Shown here: positions 53,733 to 61,637 of the stretch, in pieces
Position numbering within the stretch: the stretch's first letter is position 1
Layout of the letters: each line of letters starts with the position of its first letter
Translations under genes and position numbers: made by a program
Notes under the pieces: model-generated
Told to the model about the DNA's origin: nothing
The model's input: only the letters and a program-made list of their open reading frames with translations
The model's database searches: none
NCBI RefSeq assembly: GCF_023283925.1
Contig: NZ_JAKIKX010000004.1
Span: forward strand, 248,001-312,000
DNA length: 64,000 nt
Direction: 5' to 3'
DNA from: Shewanella marisflavi
Lineage (GTDB): Bacteria; Pseudomonadota; Gammaproteobacteria; Enterobacterales; Shewanellaceae

Positions 53733-55883
53733 TTAAGGGTTATGAATACCCAGTAGTTGAGTTGGTGTGTGGCAGGTTGAGCAGCTCTCTGCAGAGCGGC
53801 TGCGAACGTCATCAGCACTCATACCATCTAAGATACCGCCGTTAGTCTGGATATGGGCCGCTCCAGAGTCCTTAAGGTATTTCTGGTGACAGCTGAGGCA
53901 GGCACCAGCATCGGATGAGACCCAGATATCGACGCCTGTGGTGGTATCGCCATAGCGCCAGACGCGGTCTTTGGCTCGGCCAAGTTCAAAACCACCATCG
54001 GTATGACAGGTGAGACAGTCTGTTTTCAGTACTGTGCCCGACTGCACGCCTGCGTATTTCAGGTAATGGCCTTCGGCTTCGTGCGCCTTAAAGGCGAAGC
54101 TGGTTGGTTTACGACCGCCTGGGTAACCTTCATCTCCTCGTGTGGTTTTATCAGAGGTGTGACAAGTCTGACAGTTGTAGCCATTATTGTAGTGGTGGTT
54201 TTCCTGGTTGTGGCAAGTTTGACATTTTGCCGTATCGACAATGGCACGGCGCATGGCGGTTTGCCCGTTCTGGTCAACACCAGTACCAGACCAGACGAAT
54301 TGGTAAGGTGCCTCTTTTACCGCTACCGAACGGGTGTTATCGCTACAGGCGGTCATCACCACCTCAGCTACACCATAGCCACCATTGTTGAAGCAGACCT
54401 CAATGGCCGACCAGAGTTCAAATGTCTTACCTGTGGCATCTAGTGGCATATCGAAGGTGTTAGCCACAATGGTAAAGGTCTTGCTGGTATCGTCATAGGT
54501 GCCTTGAGACAATCTGAAACGGCGGTTGCTATAGGAAGCGTCGCTATAGGCTGGATAGTCTTTATCGACATCCCAAGCGACGACCACTCGGGTTCCCAGT
54601 TCAATATAGTCTGCGCCAACTGCATTACCTGAAGCATCGGTAACTTGCACATCAAACTTCAGTTTACCATCGGCGTCTAAGCCTATGTTGCTAAAGTTAA
54701 CGCCCATGGCCTGTGCTAGCGTATAAGCCTTGAGGACATCGCCATGACGCTTCTCGGCGTTACCTGTGCCTGAGTAGGTATCCGTCGCGTTATGACAGGC
54801 AACACAGTTGGTGCTGGAGTGATTTTGCGACGGTTTTTCGGTGTGACAGCCAATACAGGCAAGGTTTGACTTATCGGCCTTAAACAGCGCGGCATCGCTA
54901 GGGGCATCGTCGCCCTCGACATGGCAGGCTGCGCAATTGGCTGCCGGCTTTTGCGGGAACATCACCTTGCCATAGTCGTGCAGGCTGCCACCAAAACCCA
55001 CTATCTTATAAGGCGCGGGTACATAGCCTTCAGGGGTGCTGGTGACTCTGTTCTGGCCCTTATGGATGGCATGTATCATGTGAGCAAATGCAACGCTGTT
55101 GCCACTTTCTGGATCGCCAGAGGTTGTGGTGTGGCAACTGGCGCAGTTTTCCAGATCGATACGACGACCGCCGTGGAGCGCCAGACTCTCCTCTTGGTGG
55201 CAGTTCATGCAGGTTTCTTTGCTGACCACATTGCGGGTTTGAATCCCGTCGGTAGCGCCTGTTGATGGTTGCCAGTCATGGTGAGCATTGGCGGTTGCCT
55301 GAGGCAGTTTCAGCTCCAGTGTCACCCTGTGAGTGTTGTCGCCGTTATAGGTGATCGCCAGTGGTTCGGCCACATTGGCGATATTTTGCTGAAATTTATA
55401 GGTGTAGCTACCGTCAAGATTATCCATGAAACAGTCTTCACAGCTGCTTGCGGCCTCAACGTTTGCTTGGTACTGAGGGGAGGGGTTAAGCCCTGAGGTA
55501 TCCTCAGGTAAAGAGCCTGGCTGTCTTAGTCTATTGATGTAGGCTTGCCACTGGTAGCCGCGATCAAACTCCTGACCATCTATAGTTTCGACGACATTAG
55601 CGAGTTGGGCGACCCCAAAGCGTAAATCATAATCTTTGGTGAGGCCGAGTACGGCGACGCCATTGGCATTTTCCAGCTTAAAGGTCACGCTTACCTGTCC
55701 ATCTTCGACCGAGGCCTCTGTAAATTCGGCCATTACGGTAGGCGTGTCATCGATATTGACACCGATAGGGCCGTCAGCGCCATCTTCACCATCCTTACCG
55801 TCACTGCCACAACCTAGCAGGAGCGCGCTGCAACTTAGGGCAATGAGGCTCCATCTATTCACCTTTCTCTTTATATCCATCAT
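53733..55883 (-). CDS. Third OmcA/UndA-like decahaem surface lipoprotein
   Basis: A 716-residue lipoprotein with lipobox LLGC and a GSDGKDGEDGADG tether. Ten CXXCH motifs: CMNCH, CASCH, CAACH, CIGCH, CVACH, then CQTCH twice, CLTCH, CLSCH and CSTCH. It lacks the eleventh haem of UndA. A CEDC pair lies before DGSYTY in domain I and a CX15C pair in domain III. A TPT tripeptide directly follows haem 10. It lies 72 bases downstream of mtrF with no terminator between, so it appears to be the fourth gene of the mtrDEF operon, unlike in S. oneidensis. Start chosen at 55883 (GGA 7-8 bases upstream); 55895 is possible. Confidence 0.88.
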   Translation of the reverse strand: MMDIKRKVNRWSLIALSCSALLLGCGSDGKDGEDGADGPIGVNIDDTPTVMAEFTEASVEDGQVSVTFKLENANGVAVLGLTKDYDLRFGVAQLANVVETIDGQEFDRGYQWQAYINRLRQPGSLPEDTSGLNPSPQYQANVEAASSCEDCFMDNLDGSYTYKFQQNIANVAEPLAITYNGDNTHRVTLELKLPQATANAHHDWQPSTGATDGIQTRNVVSKETCMNCHQEESLALHGGRRIDLENCASCHTTTSGDPESGNSVAFAHMIHAIHKGQNRVTSTPEGYVPAPYKIVGFGGSLHDYGKVMFPQKPAANCAACHVEGDDAPSDAALFKADKSNLACIGCHTEKPSQNHSSTNCVACHNATDTYSGTGNAEKRHGDVLKAYTLAQAMGVNFSNIGLDADGKLKFDVQVTDASGNAVGADYIELGTRVVVAWDVDKDYPAYSDASYSNRRFRLSQGTYDDTSKTFTIVANTFDMPLDATGKTFELWSAIEVCFNNGGYGVAEVVMTACSDNTRSVAVKEAPYQFVWSGTGVDQNGQTAMRRAIVDTAKCQTCHNQENHHYNNGYNCQTCHTSDKTTRGDEGYPGGRKPTSFAFKAHEAEGHYLKYAGVQSGTVLKTDCLTCHTDGGFELGRAKDRVWRYGDTTTGVDIWVSSDAGACLSCHQKYLKDSGAAHIQTNGGILDGMSADDVRSRSAESCSTCHTPTQLLGIHNP

Positions 55884-55955
55884 AGTGCGTTCCATTTTAA
55901 TCTATCTATCAATGCTTGTTAGGATAGGCGCCAGCGATACTGGCGCCTCCACGGG

Positions 55956-57875
55956 TTATTTGATTGGGTGTACTTTCAGGACATCGGCTTCTGCGCCCAA
56001 CCTGTGACAGGTCGCGCAGCTTTCAGTACCTGCGGTAGCATCTGACAGGGTGCCCATAAACACGGCGCCTTGCTGGATCATGTGATTCTTGTTGGTCTCG
56101 CTGCTATGACAGTCGCTACAGATTGCCGCAGTTGGGCTGGTGTAGCTACCGTCACTAATGGCCAGAGGTTTAACTCCTGGGTCGAGTGGCAGCGCTGGCG
56201 AGAGTACACCGTCATTATTGCTATGACACTGGGCACAATTGCCTATGTCACCAGGATAGTTGATGGCTTCATAACCGGCTCGCTGGCCGCTATGAATGGC
56301 GTGGATCAGGTGCTTAAAGTCGGCAGTGGTCGTCGAAGGATTCTCGCTGGCTTCGGCTACCATATTAGGGTTATGACACAGCTGACATTGGCCTTCGAGA
56401 TCATTTCGCGAACCATGGAAGTTCAGTTGTTGATCCCCATGACAACTGCCACAGGTGTCATTAGTCACTACCACGCGACGTCCGCTATCACTGAGCGCCT
56501 CGCTGCTAAAGAAGCTGTGGCTGGATTTGATGACGATTTGGCTGTTGGCTTCGTTATCGCAGCTACCCAATACGCCATCGGCCGCGCAGATGCGTCCCTG
56601 TATCGCTAAGGTGCCCTTATCCATCTCGCTACCCGCTGGCACGCTAAGCCCAGTGACTTGATAGTCGAAGGCACCATTACTGCCGGCGAGAGGCGTTATT
56701 TCATGCAGACGAATCGAGCGTGCCGAACGAGTGGCATAGTCGAAGCTTGTGCCCCAGTTCGCGTAGACTCGGAGGTCTGATATAAAGTCGAGTTGGTCGG
56801 CACTGGAGGTATACCGCTCACCACTACTCGGGTTTTCAAGTGCAAGGGTAAAGGAGACGGTATCACCGCTTCGCATCGCCTTAGTGATCACTGGCTTAAA
56901 TTGTGCCAGTGCCTGCTCGTTACCACCGTCATTGTGTACGCTGGCTGTCCAGTCGGCATTATGGCAGGCGACACAGTTGGCATTGTTAAGTTGAGCGGGG
57001 TGGCCTTCCCCAGCCTTAAAGTCGATATAGGTATGACAAGAGCCACAGGCCTCCATCGTTGGCACTCGAGCCCAGTTCATCTGTTCGCTCAGGCTTTCAT
57101 CTTGGGCGTGACAGGTTTGGCAGTTAGCCAGCGAACCTGGGAAGCCGGTTAAATGTTTGCCGTGGATCATCTGGGTGAAGATGTTATCTGGATTGCTGAC
57201 ACGATCGGCATTATGACAGGTCACACAGGTCTCAATCTGGTTGTAGTTACCTCTGTGGAAGGCGAGATCGTTGTGACAGCTGTTACAGGTATCTATCTTA
57301 ATCAGATTGCGGCTGTAAGCGGGATCGCTACTCGTTCCGTCTGTCTCCGCCTGCCAGTCAAAGTGCTGATTGGTAATGGGAAGGGAAGTCCCATCGGCAA
57401 GTGTATCGCCGCCCATCTTCACTACAATACGTTGAGTAGCGCCAGCCTGATAGCTTATGTCGTTCATGCCATCAAAGGCTGCACTGAAGGTGTAGCTGTA
57501 GTTACCATTTTTATGGTCGACATAGCTCCCTGGGCAGCTGGCATTGCAGTTCTCAGAGGTAAAATATTGCCACTGTGAGCTGTTACCCGCATTGGTATAG
57601 CCTTGAGGTAACAGCTGGGCGGCAATAAAGGTGGCAGTGGGCACCCCCACCACAGGCTCATCGTTTTGGTTGGTGACACGATAGTTGACCGTGGCGACGC
57701 CTCCCTCCATATCAACCTGATCGAAGGTGATATGGAGATCATCTATCACCATGGCTGGTGGGCCGCCGGGTTCACCTGGGTTGCCGGGTTTACCATCATC
57801 GCCACCACAGGCTGATAATAGGGTCATTAGCCCGAAGAGGGCTACATAACAAATGGGGTTGTTCATCTTCATCAT
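55956..57875 (-). CDS. mtrF: MtrF surface decahaem lipoprotein
   Basis: A 639-residue protein, the same length as S. oneidensis MtrF. Lipobox LSAC, then a GGDDGKPGNPGEPGG tether. Ten CXXCH motifs: CNSCH, CVTCH, CQTCH, CGSCH, CVACH, then CGSCH, CQLCH, CAQCH, CSDCH and CATCH. A CNASC pair in domain I is absent from MtrC, and domain III has CX8C (CAADGVLGSC). AAGGAAG precedes the ATG. It is the surface partner of MtrD and MtrE, forming a second MtrCAB-like conduit. Confidence 0.95.
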   Translation of the reverse strand: MMKMNNPICYVALFGLMTLLSACGGDDGKPGNPGEPGGPPAMVIDDLHITFDQVDMEGGVATVNYRVTNQNDEPVVGVPTATFIAAQLLPQGYTNAGNSSQWQYFTSENCNASCPGSYVDHKNGNYSYTFSAAFDGMNDISYQAGATQRIVVKMGGDTLADGTSLPITNQHFDWQAETDGTSSDPAYSRNLIKIDTCNSCHNDLAFHRGNYNQIETCVTCHNADRVSNPDNIFTQMIHGKHLTGFPGSLANCQTCHAQDESLSEQMNWARVPTMEACGSCHTYIDFKAGEGHPAQLNNANCVACHNADWTASVHNDGGNEQALAQFKPVITKAMRSGDTVSFTLALENPSSGERYTSSADQLDFISDLRVYANWGTSFDYATRSARSIRLHEITPLAGSNGAFDYQVTGLSVPAGSEMDKGTLAIQGRICAADGVLGSCDNEANSQIVIKSSHSFFSSEALSDSGRRVVVTNDTCGSCHGDQQLNFHGSRNDLEGQCQLCHNPNMVAEASENPSTTTADFKHLIHAIHSGQRAGYEAINYPGDIGNCAQCHSNNDGVLSPALPLDPGVKPLAISDGSYTSPTAAICSDCHSSETNKNHMIQQGAVFMGTLSDATAGTESCATCHRLGAEADVLKVHPIK

Positions 57876-57906
57876 CGCTTCCTTGGCATACGGGGTGGTA
57901 CCTGAG

Positions 57907-60018
57907 TTACAGACGGTAACTCAGGGTCACTCCAAAGTAGTGGGCGCTGTAATCGTGGCTTAAGTCACCGAAACTCAACACGTTGGGGATGCTGTCTGGC
58001 ATGAGCTGGTCATTGGCCCAGTCAGCATCTTGGTACTGCTCGAAGATCCAATCGAACCTCAGACCTAAGCCATTGCTCAGGCTAAAGTCTGCGAAGGCAT
58101 TGATGTTATGTTTGGTGGCGTAATAGTCGCCATAGGGATTGTGTAGCCCTTGGCTCACTTCGGTGTCGCTCTGACCATCACTGAAGCTATAGTCAAGTCC
58201 TATCCTAAGGCGTTTTTCAAGCAGGTTGCTATAGTCAATGCCTGCCCCTATGAGGGTGGCCTCGTCCTCAGTGTTTGCAAACCAATTGGCTCCGGCGTAG
58301 TTATTGCTGCCAGCCTGATCGCTGTCGCGCCAGTCCTGGTTGACAAAGGCGTTGAAGTTTAGGTTTTCACTGATAGCGTATTGCGCTGACAGATCATAGC
58401 CTTGGCTGTCTACCTGTGTCAGGCCTATCTGGGTGTCAGTATAATCATCTTGGCGGGTATGCAAATTTAATGTGACATTATAGGCTCCGCCGTTGTAGCT
58501 GGCATAAAGTCCATAACCTTGGTGCTCGCGATCGGCGAGGTAGCTGCGTCTCAGCAGAGGGTTATTGGGCCTGTTGCTGGCGGTCATGCCATGATATTCA
58601 CTGCCGTTGCGATCGCGATATTCGGCCTTTAACCAAGCTTGCCAATGGGGAGAAAGCCTGTAGTGGAGCTTGGCTTCAATATCGGACTCCTGCAGAGTGT
58701 CTCTATCAAGGCCGTTGTAATTGTTGTGTTCATATTGATATTGCAGGTCAAGATAGAGGCTGCGGGTGAATCTGTACTTGGCGCCTAGATTGGCCTGCTG
58801 ACGTGTGCGGTCGTAGTCTGGATTGAGCCGATCGCCACTGTAGTAGCTGTCGGTGACAATTTGTGGATAGCTGAAGATTGGCGTCTTGTTGTCACGGTCT
58901 CGATAATCATACCCCGCTCTGAGGCTAAAGGCTGGTGTCAGCCTGCCGTGATACTTTAGTTTCATCTCTATCAGATCTACTTGGCCTGCTAGGTCCGTCG
59001 CTGGTAACGTAGGCGAGGGGCCATTGATGGTGGCAGGTAAGAACGCCTGATCTTGTGTCATACGAGTAAAGCCCAGATGCATAATGACCTGTTGGCCCTC
59101 AGCGGAAAATTGGCTATGACCAGCGACGCGATAAGCTTTGTTGTCAGGAGCCACGGCATTTTGGCCATAATAGGCGGCACCGAAGGTGGGGCTGAAGGCC
59201 GATTGCCAGTGCAGAGCACTCAAGTCGTTTTGATATTGGCTGACTTCGGCGTCTATGCCCGTGAGCCAGTGATCGCCACGAAAGTAGAGTTTGGCATTGA
59301 CGCGATCGTTTTTATCTTCGATACGCTCGGCCAATAAGGTGCTATTGGTAAGCAGATTAACACTGGCGCGGCGATTGCCCTGACGCTCTTCATGTTGATA
59401 GCCAAGAGCAACTTCATAGAAGTCACCTGTATAGTTAGCATCGATACGATAGCGGTCCCGGGTGATCTTAAGCTCTGCAGGGCTGAGGCTGGATGACAGG
59501 CTTGTCATCTGATCTGTGGTTGCAGCGCTTTGCCACTCACTAGGCAATTGCCATGTCTGGCCATCGCGGCGGTAAGGGGTTAGGGCGCTATTATTGTCGT
59601 AACGGGCAAAGCCTCGATAGGCTGCTTGTATTTCATATTGGCCTTTGCGCCCCGTGGTTAAAGAGGCTGAGCCGGCATCATAGCCTAAACGATTGGCTTC
59701 GAAGCGAGTTTGATAGCTCGAATCTGTCTTGTGAGCAAGATCCGCTTCAAGGCTTGCTACGGCGCCATCTTGGTCTGTCCCTGTTGTATTGCCGAAACGG
59801 CTATCACCGCCATCATTGTAGGCAATTCCTGCCCCTATCATTCCCGTTGTACCCTTAGGGACTTCACAACGTTTACATTCCCAGGCATCAAGTTTGACTT
59901 TGTCACGGTTGGCCGAGGCAAGCCCATATCCTTGTGCGCCGGCATAGCTGCTGATCACAGCTAAGGCCAACAGGCTTAAACGCCATGGGAGTCTTTGAGA
60001 TCCATCTTGTTTAATCAT
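57907..60018 (-). CDS. mtrE: MtrE outer-membrane porin (MtrB homologue)
   Basis: A 703-residue MtrB-family barrel. Signal peptide ends near SYAGA|QGYG. The CKRC motif is retained (WECKRCEV). Barrel-type strands run to the C-terminal LSYRL. It ends 32 bases before mtrF and starts 16 bases after mtrD; GGGAG precedes the ATG. It should sheath the periplasmic cytochrome MtrD and connect it to MtrF. Confidence 0.95.
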   Translation of the reverse strand: MIKQDGSQRLPWRLSLLALAVISSYAGAQGYGLASANRDKVKLDAWECKRCEVPKGTTGMIGAGIAYNDGGDSRFGNTTGTDQDGAVASLEADLAHKTDSSYQTRFEANRLGYDAGSASLTTGRKGQYEIQAAYRGFARYDNNSALTPYRRDGQTWQLPSEWQSAATTDQMTSLSSSLSPAELKITRDRYRIDANYTGDFYEVALGYQHEERQGNRRASVNLLTNSTLLAERIEDKNDRVNAKLYFRGDHWLTGIDAEVSQYQNDLSALHWQSAFSPTFGAAYYGQNAVAPDNKAYRVAGHSQFSAEGQQVIMHLGFTRMTQDQAFLPATINGPSPTLPATDLAGQVDLIEMKLKYHGRLTPAFSLRAGYDYRDRDNKTPIFSYPQIVTDSYYSGDRLNPDYDRTRQQANLGAKYRFTRSLYLDLQYQYEHNNYNGLDRDTLQESDIEAKLHYRLSPHWQAWLKAEYRDRNGSEYHGMTASNRPNNPLLRRSYLADREHQGYGLYASYNGGAYNVTLNLHTRQDDYTDTQIGLTQVDSQGYDLSAQYAISENLNFNAFVNQDWRDSDQAGSNNYAGANWFANTEDEATLIGAGIDYSNLLEKRLRIGLDYSFSDGQSDTEVSQGLHNPYGDYYATKHNINAFADFSLSNGLGLRFDWIFEQYQDADWANDQLMPDSIPNVLSFGDLSHDYSAHYFGVTLSYRL

Positions 60019-60033
60019 CGCTATGCTCCCTCA

Positions 60034-60996
60034 TTAACGTTGCAGAAGTTTGCCAGACGGGTGGTTAGAACCATGTACCTGGCCATGACAGTTCATGCAG
60101 CTTTGTCCCGCATTAAAGGCGTTTGGACTGTTGGCAAATACGGGATTAGCCGCATGGCCATCGCTGGCATGACACTGTTGACAAAGTTGCGGCGGCTTGG
60201 CGATTAACATCGCCTCGTTGACTGCGCCGTGGGGGTTATGACAGTTAGCGCAGTTATCGCTCACCGGTGCGTGCTCCCATAGCTTAGGACCACGTTTTTC
60301 GGTGTGGCAGGCATAACAGTTCTCGTTAACGCTCATCTGTTTTAAGCCTGCATCACCCAATCCACCATGGGGATTGTGGCAGTCGCTACAGACCATCTGC
60401 TGCCATTTGAGTGGGTGGCTGCTGCGCTTGTGTAAGTCGGCCTTCTGTTGGGTATGACAGCTGGTGCAGACGGCAACTTCCTGGGCCTTATCGCTAATAG
60501 GGTCATGACCTATATGTACCTGATGACAATCACTACAGGCCACATCGGCGTTATCATGATGGTTACCGTTCCAAGCCATACGCTTGTCGTCGTTATGGCA
60601 ACTCATACAGACGCTATTTTGTTTTGCAGCGGGCACAGGAGATTGGGTACCAAAGGTAATCATGGGCTCTTTGCCGCCACGGTTATGTTTGCCCATAGGG
60701 CCGTGACAGGCTTCACATTGGAGATCTGCCATGGGAGAGCCTTTTACTTGAGGATCGCCATGTACGCCATCGAAAAGGGCCATTACCTCTTGGCTTTTTC
60801 TGTGGCACATAAGGCAGCTATCGGCGCCTTTGGGAGAGTATTGTCCCTCGGCAAACTTAGTGTCGAGGATTTGCTCAACCTCTTCGGCGGGCATTTTGTC
60901 CCAAGGGGTTGCCTGAATCGACACACTGAGGAGTGGGTATAGTACGATTAGAGCCGCTAGCTTGAACGCAAGCAGCCAGTTAGATTCCTTTTTCAT
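60034..60996 (-). CDS. mtrD: MtrD periplasmic decahaem cytochrome (MtrA homologue)
   Basis: A protein of about 320 residues with a hydrophobic leader ([22 protein letters not shown]) and ten CXXCH motifs: CLMCH, CEACH, CMSCH, CSDCH, CTSCH, CSDCH, CYACH, CANCH, CQQCH and CMNCH, in the MtrA spacing. Three consecutive in-frame ATGs (61002, 60999, 60996) compete; the GGATGG ribosome site best suits the last. First gene of the mtrDEF operon and divergent from feoA. It probably replaces MtrA in the MtrDEF conduit. Confidence 0.95.
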   Translation of the reverse strand: MKKESNWLLAFKLAALIVLYPLLSVSIQATPWDKMPAEEVEQILDTKFAEGQYSPKGADSCLMCHRKSQEVMALFDGVHGDPQVKGSPMADLQCEACHGPMGKHNRGGKEPMITFGTQSPVPAAKQNSVCMSCHNDDKRMAWNGNHHDNADVACSDCHQVHIGHDPISDKAQEVAVCTSCHTQQKADLHKRSSHPLKWQQMVCSDCHNPHGGLGDAGLKQMSVNENCYACHTEKRGPKLWEHAPVSDNCANCHNPHGAVNEAMLIAKPPQLCQQCHASDGHAANPVFANSPNAFNAGQSCMNCHGQVHGSNHPSGKLLQR

Positions 60997-61153
60997 CATC
61001 ATCCATCCAAGCACAGAAAAGTTTTTAGTTGTTATCTTTAAAGATTGCTAATTTACCAATTCTAAATAATAGGTGTGATTTGTGACGAATGTGTAACTTT
61101 TGTATCGATAATTGTTCTGTAAAAGTGATGTTTTAGAACGAATTGGCATTATA

Positions 61154-61169
61154 TGTGATCTTGATCACG
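61154..61169. promoter_or_regulatory. CRP site upstream of mtrD
   Basis: TGTGATCTTGATCACG matches TGTGA-N6-TCACA at 9 of 10 conserved bases and lies about 160 bases upstream of mtrD. CRP is the main activator of anaerobic respiration genes in Shewanella, so control of mtrDEF is likely; feoA could share it. Confidence 0.75.
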
Positions 61170-61209
61170 TTGTTGGAGTGAGGTAGGGACGTAGAATGCC
61201 CTTGTTGGT

Positions 61210-61228
61210 GAAAATGATTCTCATTTAA
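61210..61228. promoter_or_regulatory. Fur box (first)
   Basis: GAAAATGATTCTCATTTAA resembles the 19-base Fur consensus GATAATGATAATCATTATC, including the paired ATGAT/CTCAT core. It lies 170-190 bases before feoA. Confidence 0.65.
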
Positions 61229-61278
61229 TTATCTCGTTTTCTCATTGAGATATCTGTCACATAATATAAAATACAATT

Positions 61279-61322
61279 GAAAATTATTATCGTTTCCAAT
61301 CATAAATATTGATCTAGATAAA
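61279..61322. promoter_or_regulatory. Second Fur-like box and FNR-like box before feoA
   Basis: GAAAATTATTATCGTTTCC (61279-61297) is a weaker Fur-like site. TTGATCTAGATAAA (61309-61322) matches the left arm of an FNR box and partly the right. Fur plus FNR control matches feo operons in enterobacteria. Confidence 0.55.
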
Positions 61323-61397
61323 GTTATTGGAAGCCTTGCTCCGTTAGAATCTGGTGTAGTTCAGATTTATCGAGACCTGAAAAGGTAGAGTTGCAAT

Positions 61398-61637
61398 ATG
61401 AAATTAAGCGAATTAAAGCCTGGCGACAGTGCAGTGATCTCCGAGGTTGGCCAAATTAGCCTGCCTGCGGTGGTGAAACGCAAGCTTTTATCTATGGGGA
61501 TCACCCCCAACACCTCTTTGACATTATTACGACGTGCCCCACTTGGCTCGGGATTAGAGTTGGCCATTCGTGGCAGTAAGTTATGCATGCGTAAGGACTT
61601 GGCAGAGGTAATAGAGGTGGAGCTGGCTCATGGCTAA
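61398..61637 (+). CDS. feoA: FeoA ferrous iron transport accessory protein
   Basis: A 79-residue SH3-like protein starting MKLSELKPGDSAVISEVG with LLSMGITPNTSLTLLRRAPLG and AIRGSKLCMRKDLAEVIEV, typical of FeoA. It is a small cytosolic partner of FeoB. Its end overlaps the feoB start by 8 bases, indicating translational coupling. Confidence 0.96.
   Translation: MKLSELKPGDSAVISEVGQISLPAVVKRKLLSMGITPNTSLTLLRRAPLGSGLELAIRGSKLCMRKDLAEVIEVELAHG

Larger units (their letters stand above)
60997..61397. promoter_or_regulatory. mtrD/feoA divergent control region
   Basis: About 400 bases holding a near-perfect CRP site, two Fur-like boxes and an FNR-like box, described in separate entries. The CRP site is on the mtrD side and the Fur and FNR boxes are on the feoA side. 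No gene is present. Confidence 0.65.

Noticed and set aside
53733..55883. Possible UndA (eleven haems)
   Set aside because: Counting CXXCH motifs gives ten; the extra haem motif of UndA is not present.
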